A stretch of 64,000 nt of DNA from Fluviicola sp. (GTDB lineage Bacteria; Bacteroidota; Bacteroidia; Flavobacteriales_D; Crocinitomicaceae). The notes beneath the pieces are model-generated. The model worked only from the letters and a program-made list of their open reading frames with translations. It was not told the DNA's origin and made no database searches. Position 1 is the first letter of the stretch. Each line of letters opens with the position of its first letter. The translations under genes and the position numbers were made by a program. Where the stretch lies: NCBI RefSeq assembly GCF_039596395.1, contig NZ_JBCNJT010000001.1:1089315-1153314 (forward strand). The letters run 5' to 3'. Below, one piece after another: positions 56,831 to 64,000 of the stretch.

Positions 56831-58444
56831 ATGAATAATAGAAACTACAACATCTTCTTTCATTTACATACCGTTAGCGGAATTACCATAACCGTGGGAC
56901 TGTTCATTATTTTTTTCGGCGGTGCATTTGCTTTGTTTCGCCAGGAAATAGGCGAGTGGGAAAGCGGAAAGTATGAAGACAAGAAACGGGCTGCAGTCAA
57001 ATCGGAAAAGACTGATTACAACCGGATCCTGGATTCGATTGAAAAGAACGTACCCTCACTTTATGGAAGGAATGTCTACGTCTATTCCGAAGGAACATCG
57101 GATAAACAAGCCGTTTACATTTCAGGGTCGGAAGATCCGAAAACCGATTCCCTGGGAAAATTGGCCTATGAGTACGAGGTAAATCCGGAAAACTATACGT
57201 TGATGAGCCACGAGAGCTCTTTCAGTTTGGGAGAATTGTTGTACCTGCTTCACTTTTATTACCAGCTGGACCGGATAGGCTATTACATTTCCGGGCTGGT
57301 TGCTTTGTTCTTCTTCCTGGCCATTGTGACGGGTATTTTGGTTCATTGGCAAAAGATCCGTTCAAATTTCTTTGTATTCAGGCCGAGACAAAAGCTGAAA
57401 ACCGTTTGGACGGATGCACATACAGCACTTGGGGTCATCGGGCTTCCTTTCCAGTTTATTTATGCGCTGACAGGTTCCATGTTTGGACTGGGAATCGTGG
57501 TGGCGGGTTCCAATGCACTGTGGATTTATAACGGAGACACGGAAAAAATGTACGATGATGTGATCCGGGAAACCACTTCTGCCGATACGCTTGGAAAGAA
57601 GCAGACTTATGTAGTGGATTACAACAAACTGGTTGCAGAAACTGCCGGTAAATGGCCTGATTTTAAAGTAGACAGGCTGCACATTGCATTTTACGGAAGT
57701 CAGACTATGAAAGTGGAGGTGAGCGGTTCCGAAAGTATTCGCGAGCGATTCTTAGGTCAGGGATCTGTTACTTTTAAGGCGGAAACGGGTAAAGAACTCC
57801 AGGCCCGGGCTCCGGGAAACATGGGGTATTACGACGATGTCTGGTCTTCAGTGAGACGATTGCACTATGCACAATTCGGAGATATCGGCACATTCAGTAC
57901 CTACTTCCTGAAAATCATTTATTTCCTGATGGCTTTCCTGACTTGTTTCGTGATCATTTCCGGGGTTCTAATCTGGCTGGAAGCACGAAACAAGAAAAAT
58001 ATCACGGAGAAAAAAAGACGATACAATGAGCTTGTCGGGGCGATTTACCTGGCCATTTGTTTGTCCATGCTGCCGATTACAGCCGCAAGTTTTATTCTTT
58101 CAAAAGTCCTTCCGGAAACTTTGTCAGGATCACGGGAATCCATTTTAAACTACAGTTTTTTCCTGGGCTGGCTGGTGTTGAGTATTGTACTTTCCTGGAA
58201 ACGGAACAAAGGACTCACCAATAAATTCTGTTTGCTAACCGGGGGGATTTTGGGTTTGATCATCCCGGTGGTAAACGGAGTTAGTTCCGGAAATTGGTTT
58301 TGGAGAACATTCAGCCAGGGAGAATACGGAATTTTCTCGGTTGACATTATCTGGCTGTGTATCGGTATCATCTGTCTGTTGGTGGTAAAACGTTTACGCA
58401 AGAATGGCGTTGAAATACCAGCAAGCGTTGCCGGAGTTCGTTAA
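56831..58444 (+). CDS. PepSY-domain transmembrane protein, putative ferric-siderophore reductase
   Basis: A 537-residue protein of the PepSY_TM family. A first helix (GITITVGLFIIFFGGAFALF, about 16-36) is followed by a periplasmic domain to about 145, further helices near 150-172 (GYYISGLVALFFFLAIVTGILVHW), a second periplasmic region, and four or more helices at the C-terminus. His residues in the helix regions (LHTVSG, HTALG, LHYAQFG) could bind heme. Related proteins (FoxB, FpvG) reduce ferric siderophores in the periplasm. The DUF3325/DUF3649 neighbours support this role; no siderophore receptor is next to it. Converges on the TMEM175 gene. Confidence 0.83.
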   Translation: MNNRNYNIFFHLHTVSGITITVGLFIIFFGGAFALFRQEIGEWESGKYEDKKRAAVKSEKTDYNRILDSIEKNVPSLYGRNVYVYSEGTSDKQAVYISGSEDPKTDSLGKLAYEYEVNPENYTLMSHESSFSLGELLYLLHFYYQLDRIGYYISGLVALFFFLAIVTGILVHWQKIRSNFFVFRPRQKLKTVWTDAHTALGVIGLPFQFIYALTGSMFGLGIVVAGSNALWIYNGDTEKMYDDVIRETTSADTLGKKQTYVVDYNKLVAETAGKWPDFKVDRLHIAFYGSQTMKVEVSGSESIRERFLGQGSVTFKAETGKELQARAPGNMGYYDDVWSSVRRLHYAQFGDIGTFSTYFLKIIYFLMAFLTCFVIISGVLIWLEARNKKNITEKKRRYNELVGAIYLAICLSMLPITAASFILSKVLPETLSGSRESILNYSFFLGWLVLSIVLSWKRNKGLTNKFCLLTGGILGLIIPVVNGVSSGNWFWRTFSQGEYGIFSVDIIWLCIGIICLLVVKRLRKNGVEIPASVAGVR

Positions 58445-58454
58445 AACCAGGATG

Positions 58455-59156
58455 CTAATTTGAATCTGTTGGTTCTTCGGACTTAGCCTTGTTTTTCGAC
58501 CTGACCGGTTTTGCCAGCCGCCGCGCACGGATCATTTTCTCCCTTTCCGTCCTGAATTTTTTCCGGTGGAATATTCCTACGATCAGGATCATCGGTAGCT
58601 TGGTGAAAAGCAATATGAAAGCTATAACCGGACTGACAAAGGAAAGCCCGACGGCAACCAGCGCATTCAGCATATCCAGGTTACAGAACAAGCGGAACCT
58701 CGAAACAGCTTCTTCGGAAATCAGTTCCTTGTTGTGAAAGCCTTTCCGGCTGCTGTAATCCCAGATATTGTTCTGGAAAACGGAAATGAGAAAAAGGTTC
58801 AAACTGTAAGTACAAATTGCTGCTGTATCTGAAAAATAACCGCTTACCAGCGTGGTGGAAAAGGGGAGAAGTACAATGAAAAATAACCACAGAATATTAT
58901 TCGACAATAACCGTTCGTCCATTTTGTGGATATACGCAAAGAACGAATGGTGCGTTTTCCAGAAGTTGGCAATATTCAGGAACGACAAGGTGAAAGCCAG
59001 AAAGGTACGCCATTCCGACAACAAATCTGAGAAATGCAAATGCCCGGACTTCAAAGGTTCGATCTTAATGTCCAGTGCCAGCAAAGTAATGGCGATCGCA
59101 ATCACAGCATCACTGAAAAATACCAGCCGTTCGATTTGTATGCTTTTTTTCTCCAT
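58455..59156 (-). CDS. TMEM175-family potassium channel (DUF1211)
   Basis: A 233-residue membrane protein with six helices. The first carries RLVFFSDAVIAIAITLLALDIK, which contains the FSD motif of the TMEM175 channel pore. Helices near 45-65, 82-102, 108-130, 155-180 and 180-200 follow, and the C-terminus is basic (KAKSEEP tail). Bacterial members are tetrameric potassium-selective leak channels. A TTCAAATG tandem repeat lies upstream of the ATG at 59156. It converges on the PepSY gene with a 10-bp gap. Confidence 0.87.
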   Translation of the reverse strand: MEKKSIQIERLVFFSDAVIAIAITLLALDIKIEPLKSGHLHFSDLLSEWRTFLAFTLSFLNIANFWKTHHSFFAYIHKMDERLLSNNILWLFFIVLLPFSTTLVSGYFSDTAAICTYSLNLFLISVFQNNIWDYSSRKGFHNKELISEEAVSRFRLFCNLDMLNALVAVGLSFVSPVIAFILLFTKLPMILIVGIFHRKKFRTEREKMIRARRLAKPVRSKNKAKSEEPTDSN

Positions 59157-59212
59157 AAGTTCAATTCAAAGCAATTTAATGAAATATTTAGCAAATGTTC
59201 CGTCCGAATAAT

Positions 59213-59252
59213 TCAAATGTTCAAATGTTCAAATGTTCAAATGTTCAAATTG
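59213..59252. repeat. TTCAAATG 8-bp tandem repeat
   Basis: Four perfect copies of TTCAAATG (59213-59244) and one TTCAAATT (59245-59252). It lies 57 bp upstream of the TMEM175 start, in its probable promoter region, and passes into a GTTCAA/TTTAAA-rich tract. Confidence 0.9.
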
Positions 59253-59303
59253 AATTCCTTAAACTTTTGAACTGTTTAAAACTTGTTGAACGATTGAACG
59301 TCT

Positions 59304-60467
59304 TTAGCCTTTAGCACCTTCAAACAAATCCATCATATTTTTGATCGGATCTCCTGAATGGAGTATTTCGGTTGAGTCCAAAGTTATTTGAGTCACTTCT
59401 GACGCCCGTTTCAGCATCTGTTTTTCATATGCTCCGATGGCACTTTTCAGGTCGGGGAATTGAGGATCCGTCAGGCAATCGCACAATTCGAAGGCGTCCT
59501 GCATGGCCATGTTTACACCTTCTCCGGCATAAGGAGGCATGCGATGTGCGGCATCACCAAGCAATGTGATATTGGAATGAGCTTCCCACGCCTGATCAAG
59601 CGGATAATGGTATTGCGGTCTTGGCACAAACCATAATTCATCACTTTCAAATAGTTCCTGCCAGGTCAGGTCCCAGGAACCGAATGCTTCTTTGAACCAG
59701 TTGTGTACGGAATGTTTATCCGAAAAGTCAATACCAGAAGCAGTTACCCAGTTTTCAGGGACTTTACAGCCGGTATAAAAAGACATGCTTCCGTCTCCTT
59801 TTGCACTGAGGATAATCGATTGGTCATCTCCGAAAGCAAAGACTTTCCCGCCTTTTAGGATTTCCCAAAGTTTGGGAGCATTTTTGGCAGCATGGTAAAT
59901 ATTCCCTTCTACAATGGAGATTCCGGAGTAAACCGGCCGGATATCCGTAACAAAATTGCGGATTTTGGAATTTGCCCCGTCGGCGGCAATTACCAGGTCG
60001 GCATAAGCGCTGGTTCCGTTCCGGAAGTGAATTCTCCAGCCGTCTTTTTCTGCTTCGAGGGAAGTGAAATGAGCATCCCAAACTACGATTTCTTCCTGGA
60101 GTGAACTCAGAAGGATTTGTCTGAGCGGCCCACGATCAATTTCCGGACGAAGATTTGTGACATCTGTTGCGTCAGCTGTTTCAGCGTGATCATCTAATTT
60201 GATCTCCAGGTTTTTGGTGATCAACCGCATTTTCCCGGCATCCGGACGGTAGTTGGCATAAAATGCATCCGTTAACCCGGCGCGTTTCAGTGCTTCCAGC
60301 CCGGATTCTTCGTGTAAATCCAGTGTTGCGCCCTGTACACGTGCATGCTTGTTCTCATCGCGTTCGTATACACGAACCATTAATACTTTTTGCTGCAACA
60401 GATTGGCAAGAGTCAATCCCCCGGGGCCTCCGCCGATAATAGCGATTTGTTTATTTTCAAGTAACAT
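59304..60467 (-). CDS. FAD-dependent monooxygenase, TetX-like
   Basis: A 387-residue class A flavin monooxygenase. The N-terminal IAIIGGGPGGLTLANLLQ, then VYERDENKHARVQGATLDLHEESGLEALKRAGL, closely parallels the Tet(X) tetracycline destructase N-terminus. The middle motif VIAADGANSKIRNFVTD and LLGDAAHRMPPYAGEGVNMAMQDA are typical. The positions of Tet(X) that I know to contact tetracycline (Gln192, Arg213, His234) do not look conserved when aligned by eye, so drug inactivation is not claimed. It follows an AraC regulator gene on the same strand. Confidence 0.88.
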   Translation of the reverse strand: MLLENKQIAIIGGGPGGLTLANLLQQKVLMVRVYERDENKHARVQGATLDLHEESGLEALKRAGLTDAFYANYRPDAGKMRLITKNLEIKLDDHAETADATDVTNLRPEIDRGPLRQILLSSLQEEIVVWDAHFTSLEAEKDGWRIHFRNGTSAYADLVIAADGANSKIRNFVTDIRPVYSGISIVEGNIYHAAKNAPKLWEILKGGKVFAFGDDQSIILSAKGDGSMSFYTGCKVPENWVTASGIDFSDKHSVHNWFKEAFGSWDLTWQELFESDELWFVPRPQYHYPLDQAWEAHSNITLLGDAAHRMPPYAGEGVNMAMQDAFELCDCLTDPQFPDLKSAIGAYEKQMLKRASEVTQITLDSTEILHSGDPIKNMMDLFEGAKG

Positions 60468-60521
60468 GACTTTTAGTTTTCAGAAAGAACAACCTTGATC
60501 TTTCCGTTTGATAACCCAAAA

Positions 60522-61280
60522 TTACTTCCGGTGCAGGGTAGAAAATTGTATAAATCGGTCGTTGGTATTTTTATGCAGTTCTTTCGGAGTTACCCCGCTG
60601 AACTTTTTAACTTCTTTGATGAAGTGGGCCTGGTCGGTAAAGTTTTGCTCCGGGAATAGTTTTCCTTCTTTAATCTGCGAAAAGGAAGCCCTGAAACGAA
60701 GAATGGTCGAATAGCTTTTGAGGGATATTCCGAATCGGTCATTGAAATAGCGATTGATTTGCCGTTCGCTCCAGTTTACTGCTTCAGATAATTCGTGAAC
60801 GGTATATTCGCCCTTATTGGCATAGATTAATTCGAAAAGTTTTTGTTTGCGTGGATCAATGGTTTTCTTTTGAAGATTTTCTAAAATAATCCGGGATGAT
60901 TTAGTGCAAAATGCGTCGAAATCTGAAAGATCTTCGGGTTTGAAACCCCAAAAATCGACAGGTAACAGGGAAACCCCGTTGAGTATAGAAGAAATGGGTT
61001 GCTCGAGGATATATTCGACTGCCAATAAATTAAAACTGATGGCAAAAATGCGTGTTTGAGCTTCAAAAATGACACATTCCGGTTCGCTTTCCAATCCGGA
61101 TAGCGTGATGTGAAATCCCTGTTCTTTGGAATGTGAAATAAATAAATCCACCCGGCCGTCCGGAACTACGATGATTTCTTTTCCGGAATCGGAATGATTT
61201 TCCAATCGCCAGAAGCTATCTACGAAATCAGCCAGTTCGTTGCCGGGCTTCAAAAATTGGTATTCCAATGCTTCGGGCAT
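60522..61280 (-). CDS. AraC-family regulator with DUF6597-type N-terminus
   Basis: From the ATG at 61278-61280 the protein has 252 residues; a TTG at 61289 is the start of the longer frame and is less likely because the hypothetical gene upstream stops at 61286. The N-terminal half (PGNELADFVDSFWRLENHS, VPDGRVDLFISHS, GVSLLPVDFWGF) is of the type found in Bacteroidota AraC proteins annotated with DUF6597. The C-terminal helix-turn-helix pair (TVHELSEAVNWSERQINRYF, AHFIKEVKKFSGVTPKEL) is clear. It is upstream of the TetX-like gene. Confidence 0.87.
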   Translation of the reverse strand: MPEALEYQFLKPGNELADFVDSFWRLENHSDSGKEIIVVPDGRVDLFISHSKEQGFHITLSGLESEPECVIFEAQTRIFAISFNLLAVEYILEQPISSILNGVSLLPVDFWGFKPEDLSDFDAFCTKSSRIILENLQKKTIDPRKQKLFELIYANKGEYTVHELSEAVNWSERQINRYFNDRFGISLKSYSTILRFRASFSQIKEGKLFPEQNFTDQAHFIKEVKKFSGVTPKELHKNTNDRFIQFSTLHRK

Positions 61281-61285
61281 CTTTA

Positions 61286-61627
61286 TCAATCGGGAAGCCC
61301 GTATTTAGTATCTCTTACCAGTGAATCATGAGTCAACCGGATAGCATTTCCGGATTCCTGGTAGTTCCACCCCAATTGAATGGCTTGTTCAATCAAAGGA
61401 CGGATCATTTCGGGAGTCACACTTTCAGGAGATTCGTTGATATAGCCTCCGTAAGCACGCGTAAATCCGACAGAAATAAACAATACCTGTCCGCCGGAGA
61501 TGTGTTGAACCGGAATTGCCTGATCCTCATTATGCGCTTCGTTATGGGAAATTTTCTTGCGGATTTTCCAAAGAAAAACTTCCCCGTTAACGGTTATTTT
61601 GCGCATACCTTTTAATGAAATTGCCAT
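61286..61627 (-). CDS. Small protein of unknown function linked to the AraC gene
   Basis: A 113-residue protein with no membrane segment. The N-terminus (MAISLKGMRKITVNGEVFLWKIRKKISH) is beta-like, the middle (IPVQHISGGQVLFISVGF) also, and the end has a helix (IRPLIEQAIQLGW). I recognise no family. Its stop lies 5 bp before the AraC ATG and its start is 9 bp before the T9SS cargo stop, all on the minus strand, so it could be cotranscribed with the AraC gene. Confidence 0.6.
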   Translation of the reverse strand: MAISLKGMRKITVNGEVFLWKIRKKISHNEAHNEDQAIPVQHISGGQVLFISVGFTRAYGGYINESPESVTPEMIRPLIEQAIQLGWNYQESGNAIRLTHDSLVRDTKYGLPD

Positions 61628-61636
61628 TGTTTAATC

Positions 61637-64000
61637 TTAATCTTTCCCGACTACGTGAATGAAGCCCTGCTTCGTATTGCGCGGTTCTTCTTCTCTGCCT
61701 TTCGGGTAGTAAACATAAAAATAAACTCCGTCCGAAGCTCCGTCGCCATCCCAATTGTTCAGGTATGGACTTGCTTCAAACATGATGTTCCCCCAGCGAT
61801 TGATAATGATGATGGTATTGCCCAATTGTGAATAAGCATCATCAATAATGAAGAAGTCATTGATTCCGTCGCCATTCGGTGTAATGATATTCGGCAGATC
61901 ATCGTCGCAGTTTACAACGTTTAGAGACATCGTATCAGAACCGACACACCCTTCCGGAGTTACTACGTTCAGGATCAGTTCCTGGTTAAAGGTAATCGGG
62001 ATATAATTACTCGTTCCGTAGGTTGTCCAGTAATAGGAATTGGCATCGTTCGGGAAATGGAAGGTAAACACATCGTTTGCACAGAAAACCGTATCCGGTA
62101 AGATGTCCAGGCTCGGAACCGGTGATAGGGGAACAAAAACCGTATCCAGGTAAACACAGCCCATGTCATCCCAGGTTCTTAGGTAGAAATTCCCGGAGTT
62201 TTGCTGACTCAAAGTAAATGCAAGCGGATTGTTTGCTGAGTTTCCGAATGGAGTGATCCAAAACACACTGTCGGAAGTAGTGTTTACGCTCAGATTTCCG
62301 CTTGTTCCCGGACAATAATTCGGGAAGTTGATACTGGTAGTCAGGTCGTAAACAGACGTATTTACAATCAACGTGGCACTTTGCGTCTGACAGCCAAATT
62401 CATCGACAGCAGTTACGGTAATCGGCGTATAAGTCTGGTTTCCGTAAACCGTTAATTCGTCGTTCGTGATTGTTCCGAAGCTGCCCGTCCAAACTACCGA
62501 AGTGAGATTGCTATTGGTCAAATGAGCAATTTCGGAGTCGAAGTAACAAACATTCAGTGTATCGTCAGCCAGGTTCAGCACTGCGGGAGAAATAATCCGG
62601 ACGCTGTCTGTTTGAATGGTCGTGAAGCAGGCATTGGACAATTCCACAGAGAATACATGATTCGCATTCAGGGTGGCAAACGGAATGGTGATCGGGTTGG
62701 CAGAACCTAAGGAAACGCCATTGGAAAACCATTCCACATCATCCGTTGTGTTTACGTGGAATACACCGTCTTCATTGATACACAGGTTCGAATCGCCCAA
62801 AATGGCTACTGCAATCGGTGGAGTCGAAATGATTACCGATACCAGGGAATAACTGAATCCGCAAACGCTGTTCGGCGCTGTATTAGAGATGAGGAAATTC
62901 GTATCCTGCTGCACATTGGTCAAATTGATCGTTGTTCCGGTGAAAACAGGTGTTGTGTCCAGTGAATACCAGATAATCGTATTGGAGTTGGTGAGTGTTG
63001 CGTTGTCTCCCGGACAAATGGTCTGTGAAGGAATCGTTGGCGGCGCACTTCCCGGAACGTTGGTTACCGTGATGGCATTTGTTTGTGCCGTACAGCCTGC
63101 GCTGTTTGTTACCAGGGCAGAGTAAGTGCCGTCTGTTACCGTGCTGTATGAATTTCCGGAAATGTCGCCGTTCATCCATTCGTAGGTTCCTCCCGGATAC
63201 GATCCGGTGAAAATAGCCGTGTCTCCGTAGCAGAGGATCGAATCACTGACAGAAATGGAGGCTGTAAACGAACCGTTTATGATGACTACGGTATCCGCAG
63301 TGGTGATTCCGCACTGGGTAATTTGTACGATGTAAGTTCCGGGCGTGCTTGTGGTAATGTGATCGCTCGTTGACCCGTTGTTCCATTGGAAAGTAGCATT
63401 CCCCGAATAGCTGATCTGGATATCTACCGGTTGGTTGTCGCAAATAGTTGCGCCCGGTGAAACAGCGATAGAAGGAGTGGAGTATTCGAATACCTCAAAC
63501 GGAGGAGTAGTTAGAACACATCCGTCGGCATCCGTTACATTACACACATAGCTTCCGATCTGGTCGGTATAACATTGGGAAGTCAAAGACAAAGTATCTC
63601 CGTTCGAACCGAACCACATGTATGAGGTAAACAGGTTGGGAACAGTCATCAACAATGAATCGGAAGGACAAATAACGGCGTCTCCGGGAGAAGTGATGTT
63701 CGGAGCTACTTTTACTCCTACATACTGATTGAAGCTCAGGAAGGAACTACAGCCCGTGAGGGAATCTGTTAGTGATCCGGAGTAGTTGTACCATCCCGGA
63801 GCATTGACCTCAATACTATCCGCATTGTTGCTCCACAAAATATTGGAACCCGACCAGTTTAAGTTGGGATTCGGGTTGGTGGCAACCAGGAAAGTAGATT
63901 CATTCGGGCAGAGCAGGCTGGATCCCGTAATAGTTGTTCCCCAGCTCGGATTCGGATTGACCTTGATGTAGAACTGGCGGGTGGCAGTATAAACAGTGGT
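61637..64000 (-). CDS. T9SS type B surface protein with many Ig-like repeats (N-terminus outside the window)
   Basis: The frame is open from the stop at 61637 to base 64000, giving 787 residues of the C-terminal part; the upstream ATG lies to the right of the window. Six to eight immunoglobulin-like or PKD-like repeats are visible by their spaced SNxNxNxxW and Cys pairs (for example VADGxxCPSDS and DDLPNxITPNGDG at the end). The last 85 residues (ITPNGDGINDFFIIDD to HVVGKD) are the gliding-motility-associated C-terminal domain, the type B T9SS signal. It is likely an adhesin. Confidence 0.9.
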   Translation of the reverse strand, partial: TTVYTATRQFYIKVNPNPSWGTTITGSSLLCPNESTFLVATNPNPNLNWSGSNILWSNNADSIEVNAPGWYNYSGSLTDSLTGCSSFLSFNQYVGVKVAPNITSPGDAVICPSDSLLMTVPNLFTSYMWFGSNGDTLSLTSQCYTDQIGSYVCNVTDADGCVLTTPPFEVFEYSTPSIAVSPGATICDNQPVDIQISYSGNATFQWNNGSTSDHITTSTPGTYIVQITQCGITTADTVVIINGSFTASISVSDSILCYGDTAIFTGSYPGGTYEWMNGDISGNSYSTVTDGTYSALVTNSAGCTAQTNAITVTNVPGSAPPTIPSQTICPGDNATLTNSNTIIWYSLDTTPVFTGTTINLTNVQQDTNFLISNTAPNSVCGFSYSLVSVIISTPPIAVAILGDSNLCINEDGVFHVNTTDDVEWFSNGVSLGSANPITIPFATLNANHVFSVELSNACFTTIQTDSVRIISPAVLNLADDTLNVCYFDSEIAHLTNSNLTSVVWTGSFGTITNDELTVYGNQTYTPITVTAVDEFGCQTQSATLIVNTSVYDLTTSINFPNYCPGTSGNLSVNTTSDSVFWITPFGNSANNPLAFTLSQQNSGNFYLRTWDDMGCVYLDTVFVPLSPVPSLDILPDTVFCANDVFTFHFPNDANSYYWTTYGTSNYIPITFNQELILNVVTPEGCVGSDTMSLNVVNCDDDLPNIITPNGDGINDFFIIDDAYSQLGNTIIIINRWGNIMFEASPYLNNWDGDGASDGVYFYVYYPKGREEEPRNTKQGFIHVVGKD

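Noticed and set aside
59304-60467. TetX-like gene as a tetracycline resistance gene
   Set aside because: Only the FAD-binding half is close; the residues that contact tetracycline in Tet(X) do not align, and no mobile element surrounds it.
1-64000. tRNA or rRNA genes
   Set aside because: I searched the gaps for T-loop (GTTCGAATC-like) and acceptor-stem patterns and saw none; GTTCGAATCC at 9713 is inside a coding region.

Overview
The window looks like a chromosomal segment of a free-living member of the Bacteroidota, most likely Flavobacteriales and possibly close to Fluviicola/Crocinitomicaceae. The sequence support is: promoters of the TAnnTTTG type and no Shine-Dalgarno logic, two proteins with type A and one with type B (gliding-motility-associated) type IX secretion (T9SS) C-terminal signals, a PorE-like OmpA lipoprotein, a CarB without the allosteric C-terminal domain, and a UbiA-family prenyltransferase of the kind found in this phylum. 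The genus is inference. I see no rRNA, tRNA, CRISPR array, transposase, phage or plasmid gene.

Layout. 1-4.3 kb: a cut lipoprotein, an EEP-family phosphoesterase, AlkB, small membrane proteins, and a divergent quinone-reductase-like/HxlR pair with a paired palindromic operator. 4.4-10.7 kb: secreted proteins, including an M14 carboxypeptidase and a 1151-residue T9SS cargo with a PNGase F-like glycoamidase split by a LamG domain. 10.7-19.8 kb, almost all minus strand: an FAD monooxygenase/AraC pair, the run queE - porE-like - ubiA-like - maf, a Kir potassium channel, and sucD. 20-27 kb: two tandem secreted paralogs, FKBP, TraB/GumN, a methyltransferase, a pRiA4b-like protein, a CCA-type nucleotidyltransferase, a threonylcarbamoyl-AMP synthase and an ArsR-like regulator. 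27.2-31.2 kb: a two-component system followed by a stress-protein/lipocalin-like/YoaK unit, converging on trmD. 32-38 kb: a small Cys/His protein, an AT-rich membrane protein, an EamA transporter, a TonB-receptor-like barrel, YcxB and a methyltransferase. 38-44 kb: a 1354-residue T9SS cargo, murQ and a PyrR-like phosphoribosyltransferase. 44-52 kb: a Na+/H+ antiporter, a bestrophin with two small coupled genes, a frameshifted SH3 gene flanked by a diverged direct repeat, a lipoprotein and an HExxH peptidase. 52-55 kb: carB. 55-59 kb: a DUF3325-like/DUF3649-like/PepSY ferric-reductase-type operon and a TMEM175 channel. 59-64 kb: a second AraC/FAD monooxygenase cassette and a type B T9SS cargo that runs off the right edge.

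The intergenic DNA is rich in small repeats: three near-identical perfect palindromes (38-40 bp) with compensated arm changes that serve as terminators; three AT-rich imperfect palindromes; 7-, 8- and 14-bp tandem repeats next to genes; a pair of diverged 62-bp repeats; and GTTCAA-rich tracts. Ion and metal handling (Kir, TMEM175, NhaP-type antiporter, bestrophin, PepSY operon) and T9SS surface export are the two functional themes. No stretch over 300 bp lacks a gene; the longest gap (33888-34177) holds no recognisable element.
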